From Methanomassiliicoccales archaeon PtaU1.Bin030 (lineage in GTDB: Archaea; Thermoplasmatota; Thermoplasmata; Methanomassiliicoccales; Methanomassiliicoccaceae), in the NCBI GenBank assembly GCA_002067635.1, contig MVRB01000134.1, forward strand, positions 1 through 5,663: a DNA stretch of 5,663 nt. Direction: 5' to 3'. The notes under the pieces are model-generated. The model saw only the letters and a program-made list of their open reading frames with translations, was not told where the DNA came from and did no database searches. Of this stretch, positions 4,040 through 5,663 are shown one piece after another (position 1 is the first letter of the stretch; the number at the start of each line of letters is the position of its first letter). Position numbers and translations under genes: made by a program.

Positions 4040-4323
4040 ACTGCGTCCACTGCGGGGCGGAACTGGACGGCAAACATAAGCGCACATGCTCCGCCCGGTG
4101 CCGCAGGAACGCCAGCGCCTATCGTTTATACTACTGGCGGAAGCTCCACGACCCGGAGGTGGCCGCTAGCAAAGCAGAACGCCGGAGGCTGTACGGGAGA
4201 GCGTGGAGAAAGAGGATGGTCCTTGAGGGACGGTGCTCCAGGTGCGGCTACGACAACGACCGCCAGGCCGAGGGCCGGAGAGTGTGCTCATCCTGCTACA
4301 AACGCCTTAAGGAGATGGCATGA
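4036..4323 (+). CDS. Basic twin zinc-knuckle protein, 95 aa
   Basis: The start is GTG 4036 in a GTGA overlap; the upstream in-frame extension to 3724 is a shadow. Two separate four-Cys clusters are seen: CVHC (3-6) with CSARC (18-22), and CSRC (67-70) with CSSC (84-87). Between them is a very basic, aromatic helix with RLYYWRK and ERRRLYGRAWRKRM (about 29-61). This pattern of a short zinc knuckle, a basic Tyr/Arg helix and a second knuckle is familiar from phage-encoded zinc-finger proteins, some of which resemble the knuckles of HNH endonucleases. However, no H-N-H catalytic motif is visible here. Nucleic-acid binding is the reasonable inference. It sits directly before the phosphoesterase and may be co-translated with it. 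Confidence 0.85.
   Translation: MNCVHCGAELDGKHKRTCSARCRRNASAYRLYYWRKLHDPEVAASKAERRRLYGRAWRKRMVLEGRCSRCGYDNDRQAEGRRVCSSCYKRLKEMA
4309..4316 (+). promoter_or_regulatory. Ribosome binding site of phosphoesterase gene
   Basis: AAGGAGAT lies 3-5 bases before ATG 4320, inside the last codons of the preceding gene, and supports this start. Confidence 0.55.
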
Positions 4324-5249
4324 GGACACTGAACTTTAGCAACATGACGACGACGGAGAGGGACGATCGTGGGAATGTATCCATCGTGAAAATGCCCCGT
4401 CCCCCCCTGCCGTCGTCGTTCCACCTATACGCGGCCAATGACTTCCACGTCGGTAACTCGGAAACGAGCGAGCACGCCATAGAGCAGTTCATCCACGCGG
4501 TCAAGAGCAAGAAGAACAGCTTCGTCTACCTACAGGGGGACCAATTGGAGAGCATAGCGATAGACGACAAGCGGTTCGATCTCGACGTACACTCGGGCCG
4601 TGGCCCTCGCTTCGACGCGATGCGCGATGCCTTCATGGAGCTTCTAGACCCCATCGCGGACAAGGTGCTGGTAATCCTGGACGGCAACCATGAGCGGAGG
4701 CTTAAGAACTTCTTCAAGCCGAACCAGGACATAGCGAAGGCATGGGGCACGGTCTACGCCAACGGGACGCTGGCCAAGCTTATCTTCCCCGAGTTCAGGC
4801 TGTGCGCCTGGCACGGGAGCGGGTTCATCGGCTCGTATGCAGGGGACCAGAAGCAGCGGCACGTCAATGAGCAGATAGCACTAAAGAGGAAGCTCAGAAG
4901 GCTTCCGGCCCAAGATTGCGAAATCACGTCCTGTGGTCATTTCCACCGCCTTATACTGAGCGAACCGGACCCCCGGCTGCTGCTCATAACGGACCAGGAG
5001 AAGAACGAGCTGGTCAGCGACTACACCAGGCCGTCCCGAATATGGCTCGACCAGGGGCGAGGGCTGTACCGCGTCCCGGAGGAGGAGCGGTTCTATTTAT
5101 GCAGCGGCTCATTTTTAAGGGGCTATTCTGAGGACATGCCATCATACGTCGAGGACTTCGGGCTGGAGGCGACGGAGCTGGGGTACGGTAAGATCGAGGT
5201 CAAGAACGACAAACTGCAAAAGGTCGAGACCGTGAAGGTGACGCCGTGA
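4320..5249 (+). CDS. Calcineurin-like metallophosphoesterase, 309 aa
   Basis: This is the largest gene and the only enzyme that can be named. All hallmark metal-binding motifs of the calcineurin-like phosphoesterase superfamily are present in order: D-F-H (D41, H43), G-D-Q (D74), G-N-H-E (N123, H124), W-H-G (H165) and G-H-F-H (H207, H209). It should therefore be an active two-metal hydrolase of phosphoester bonds, cytoplasmic, with no signal peptide. Residues 1-33 are an extension before the first strand. Residues about 210-309 form a C-terminal part with a G-S-F-L-R-G-Y motif (263-269), as in viral members. Family members act on DNA, nucleotides or phosphoproteins; the substrate here is not deducible, but a viral setting favours nucleic acid. 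The start ATG 4320 has AAGGAGAT upstream and an ATGA overlap. Confidence 0.95.
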   Translation: MRTLNFSNMTTTERDDRGNVSIVKMPRPPLPSSFHLYAANDFHVGNSETSEHAIEQFIHAVKSKKNSFVYLQGDQLESIAIDDKRFDLDVHSGRGPRFDAMRDAFMELLDPIADKVLVILDGNHERRLKNFFKPNQDIAKAWGTVYANGTLAKLIFPEFRLCAWHGSGFIGSYAGDQKQRHVNEQIALKRKLRRLPAQDCEITSCGHFHRLILSEPDPRLLLITDQEKNELVSDYTRPSRIWLDQGRGLYRVPEEERFYLCSGSFLRGYSEDMPSYVEDFGLEATELGYGKIEVKNDKLQKVETVKVTP

Positions 5250-5434
5250 GCTGGTCCTGGGGTAAGCGCAAGGCGAACACCTATCCGATGCTGGAGACGC
5301 TGGACCTCACCAGGGTGTGCGCGTTACTAGCCCCGGAGTTCGGGTGCACCGACATCGTCATTCAAGAGTTCAACGTGGAGAGCGCGGACGACGGGGTGCT
5401 GGTCGCTCTCAAGCTTAAAATAGTGGGGTGGTGA
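5246..5434 (+). CDS. Hypothetical protein, 62 aa
   Basis: GTG 5246 makes a GTGA overlap with the phosphoesterase stop, and AAGGTGA (5235-5241) lies 4 bases upstream. After a short N-terminus (MSWSWGKRKANT) the protein has a helix (LDLTRVCALLAPEFG, about 19-33), a strand (DIVIQEFNVE, about 36-45), an acidic turn (SADDG) and a strand (VLVALKLKIVGW, about 51-62). This helix and beta-hairpin plan is seen in many small phage proteins but is not diagnostic. Two Cys (25 and 34) are not paired. Being translationally coupled to the phosphoesterase, it could be an accessory factor for it; this is inference from position only. Confidence 0.78.
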   Translation: MSWSWGKRKANTYPMLETLDLTRVCALLAPEFGCTDIVIQEFNVESADDGVLVALKLKIVGW

Positions 5435-5435
5435 G

Positions 5436-5612
5436 ATGAAAAAGACATTCGAGGGAACGGTGGTATGGGCGCTGGACAAGTATTATCTGGACGGCATAGA
5501 GCTGAGCGACGAGGAGGATTGGTTCGGTGACATCATCCAGAAGAAGGTCAGGCTCACCATCGAAGTGCTGGACGACGACCACCTGGAGATGGACAAGCTG
5601 GAGCGTGAGTAG
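5436..5612 (+). CDS. Small acidic protein with KVRxTIE module, 58 aa
   Basis: ATG 5436 follows the previous stop by 1 base, and GGGGTGGTGAG directly precedes it. The protein is essentially one module: F-E-G (5-7), strands around TVVWAL and YYLDGIEL, an acidic helix (DEEDWFGDIIQ, about 25-35), then KKVRLTIEVL (36-45) and an acidic tail. The same plan and the same K-x-V-R-x-T-I-E-x-L core occur at residues 43-52 of the gene at 2852, so the two are probably paralogous domains. It ends in TAG (5610-5612), the only TAG stop in the window. The next base begins an in-frame ATG leading into CPNC. If TAG were decoded as an amino acid, the product would be a module plus zinc-ribbon fusion like the 2852 gene. 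Confidence 0.82.
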   Translation: MKKTFEGTVVWALDKYYLDGIELSDEEDWFGDIIQKKVRLTIEVLDDDHLEMDKLERE

Positions 5613-5663
5613 ATGAAGTGCCCAAATTGCGGGACGTATCAGTACCGCAAGAACGGCAAGAAC
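5613..5663 (+). CDS. Zinc-ribbon protein start, 3'-truncated
   Basis: ATG 5613 abuts the TAG of the preceding gene in the same frame, and the ORF runs off the window after 17 residues. The visible part, MKCPNCGTYQYRKNGKN, has a C-P-x-C-G knuckle (C3, C6) followed by a basic strand with an N-G turn. This is typical of the first half of a zinc ribbon such as those opening archaeal and viral transposase, primase or transcription-factor-like proteins. The second Cys pair would lie beyond the edge. No clear ribosome binding site is seen beyond GGAG near 5600, so translation probably depends on coupling, or on readthrough of the TAG. Confidence 0.6.
   Translation, partial: MKCPNCGTYQYRKNGKN

Noticed and set aside
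4036..4323. HNH endonuclease call for the twin-knuckle protein
   Set aside because: The knuckles resemble those of some HNH proteins, but no catalytic His-Asn-His pattern is visible.
5112..5116. T5 run as a terminator
   Set aside because: Short, within the phosphoesterase gene, with no stem before it and coding on both sides.
5414..5422. CTTAAAATA as an archaeal TATA box for the gene at 5436
   Set aside because: It is inside a coding region, and the distance to the ATG (about 18 bases from its centre) would put transcription start after the start codon.
1..5663. CRISPR array, tRNA, insertion sequence, attachment site or toxin-antitoxin pair
   Set aside because: No spaced repeats, cloverleaf, transposase, integrase or recognisable toxin or antitoxin was seen; the whole window is coding on the plus strand.

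Overview
The window is one uninterrupted run of 23 small plus-strand genes. The first and last are cut by the window edges, and there is no intergenic space longer than 1 base. Of the 22 gene junctions, 18 are 4-base NTGA overlaps (14 ATGA, 3 GTGA, 1 TTGA), one is an 8-base overlap and three are directly abutting or 1 base apart. Most starts have a purine-rich Shine-Dalgarno sequence lying in the end of the preceding gene. This looks like a segment of a virus or provirus genome carrying tiny regulatory and accessory proteins. No capsid, terminase, polymerase, integrase or host housekeeping gene is visible, so the viral assignment is inference from architecture and protein types.

An archaeal (possibly methanogen-associated) host is my preferred reading, at moderate confidence. 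GC content is around 60% in most genes, yet codons that are usually rare in GC-rich bacteria are common. In the phosphoesterase gene, 8 of 16 Ile codons are ATA and none are ATT, and 9 of 23 Arg codons are AGG/AGA. One ribosome binding site (GGGGGTGATCC) matches almost the whole complement of the archaeal/bacterial 16S 3' end. The many winged-helix and Cys-knuckle mini-proteins fit archaeal viruses, but a bacteriophage cannot be excluded.

Layout. 1-2073: a membrane protein tail, an acidic protein, a 34-residue ORF, a two-knuckle Cys protein, a CxxC acidic protein, a C2H2-like zinc finger protein, a winged-helix-like protein, a 51-residue protein and a 100-residue unknown. 2070-2990: an accessory-looking patch with lower GC in parts. 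It holds a Trp/Tyr-rich mini-protein with a TTG start, a 14-codon ORF, a 38-residue membrane peptide, a winged-helix protein, a Cys-knuckle protein and the first part of a two-module protein. 2990-4323: the rest of that protein, a 71-residue unknown, a 34-residue membrane peptide, a second clear winged-helix protein and a twin zinc-knuckle basic protein. 4320-5663: a complete calcineurin-like metallophosphoesterase (the only confidently named enzyme), a 62-residue unknown, a 58-residue protein sharing a module with the gene at 2852, and the start of a zinc-ribbon protein separated from it only by an in-frame TAG.

How they work together: the overlaps imply a polycistronic message with translational coupling. 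The DNA-binding candidates (at 1162, 1389, 2353 and 3683, possibly 4036) suggest control of viral or host transcription. The phosphoesterase suggests nucleic-acid or nucleotide processing. No complete named system (CRISPR, toxin-antitoxin, restriction) can be supported. The most unusual points are the density of hidden mini-genes, the near-direct repeat flanking a membrane mini-gene, the reused protein module and the possible TAG-linked fusion at the right end.
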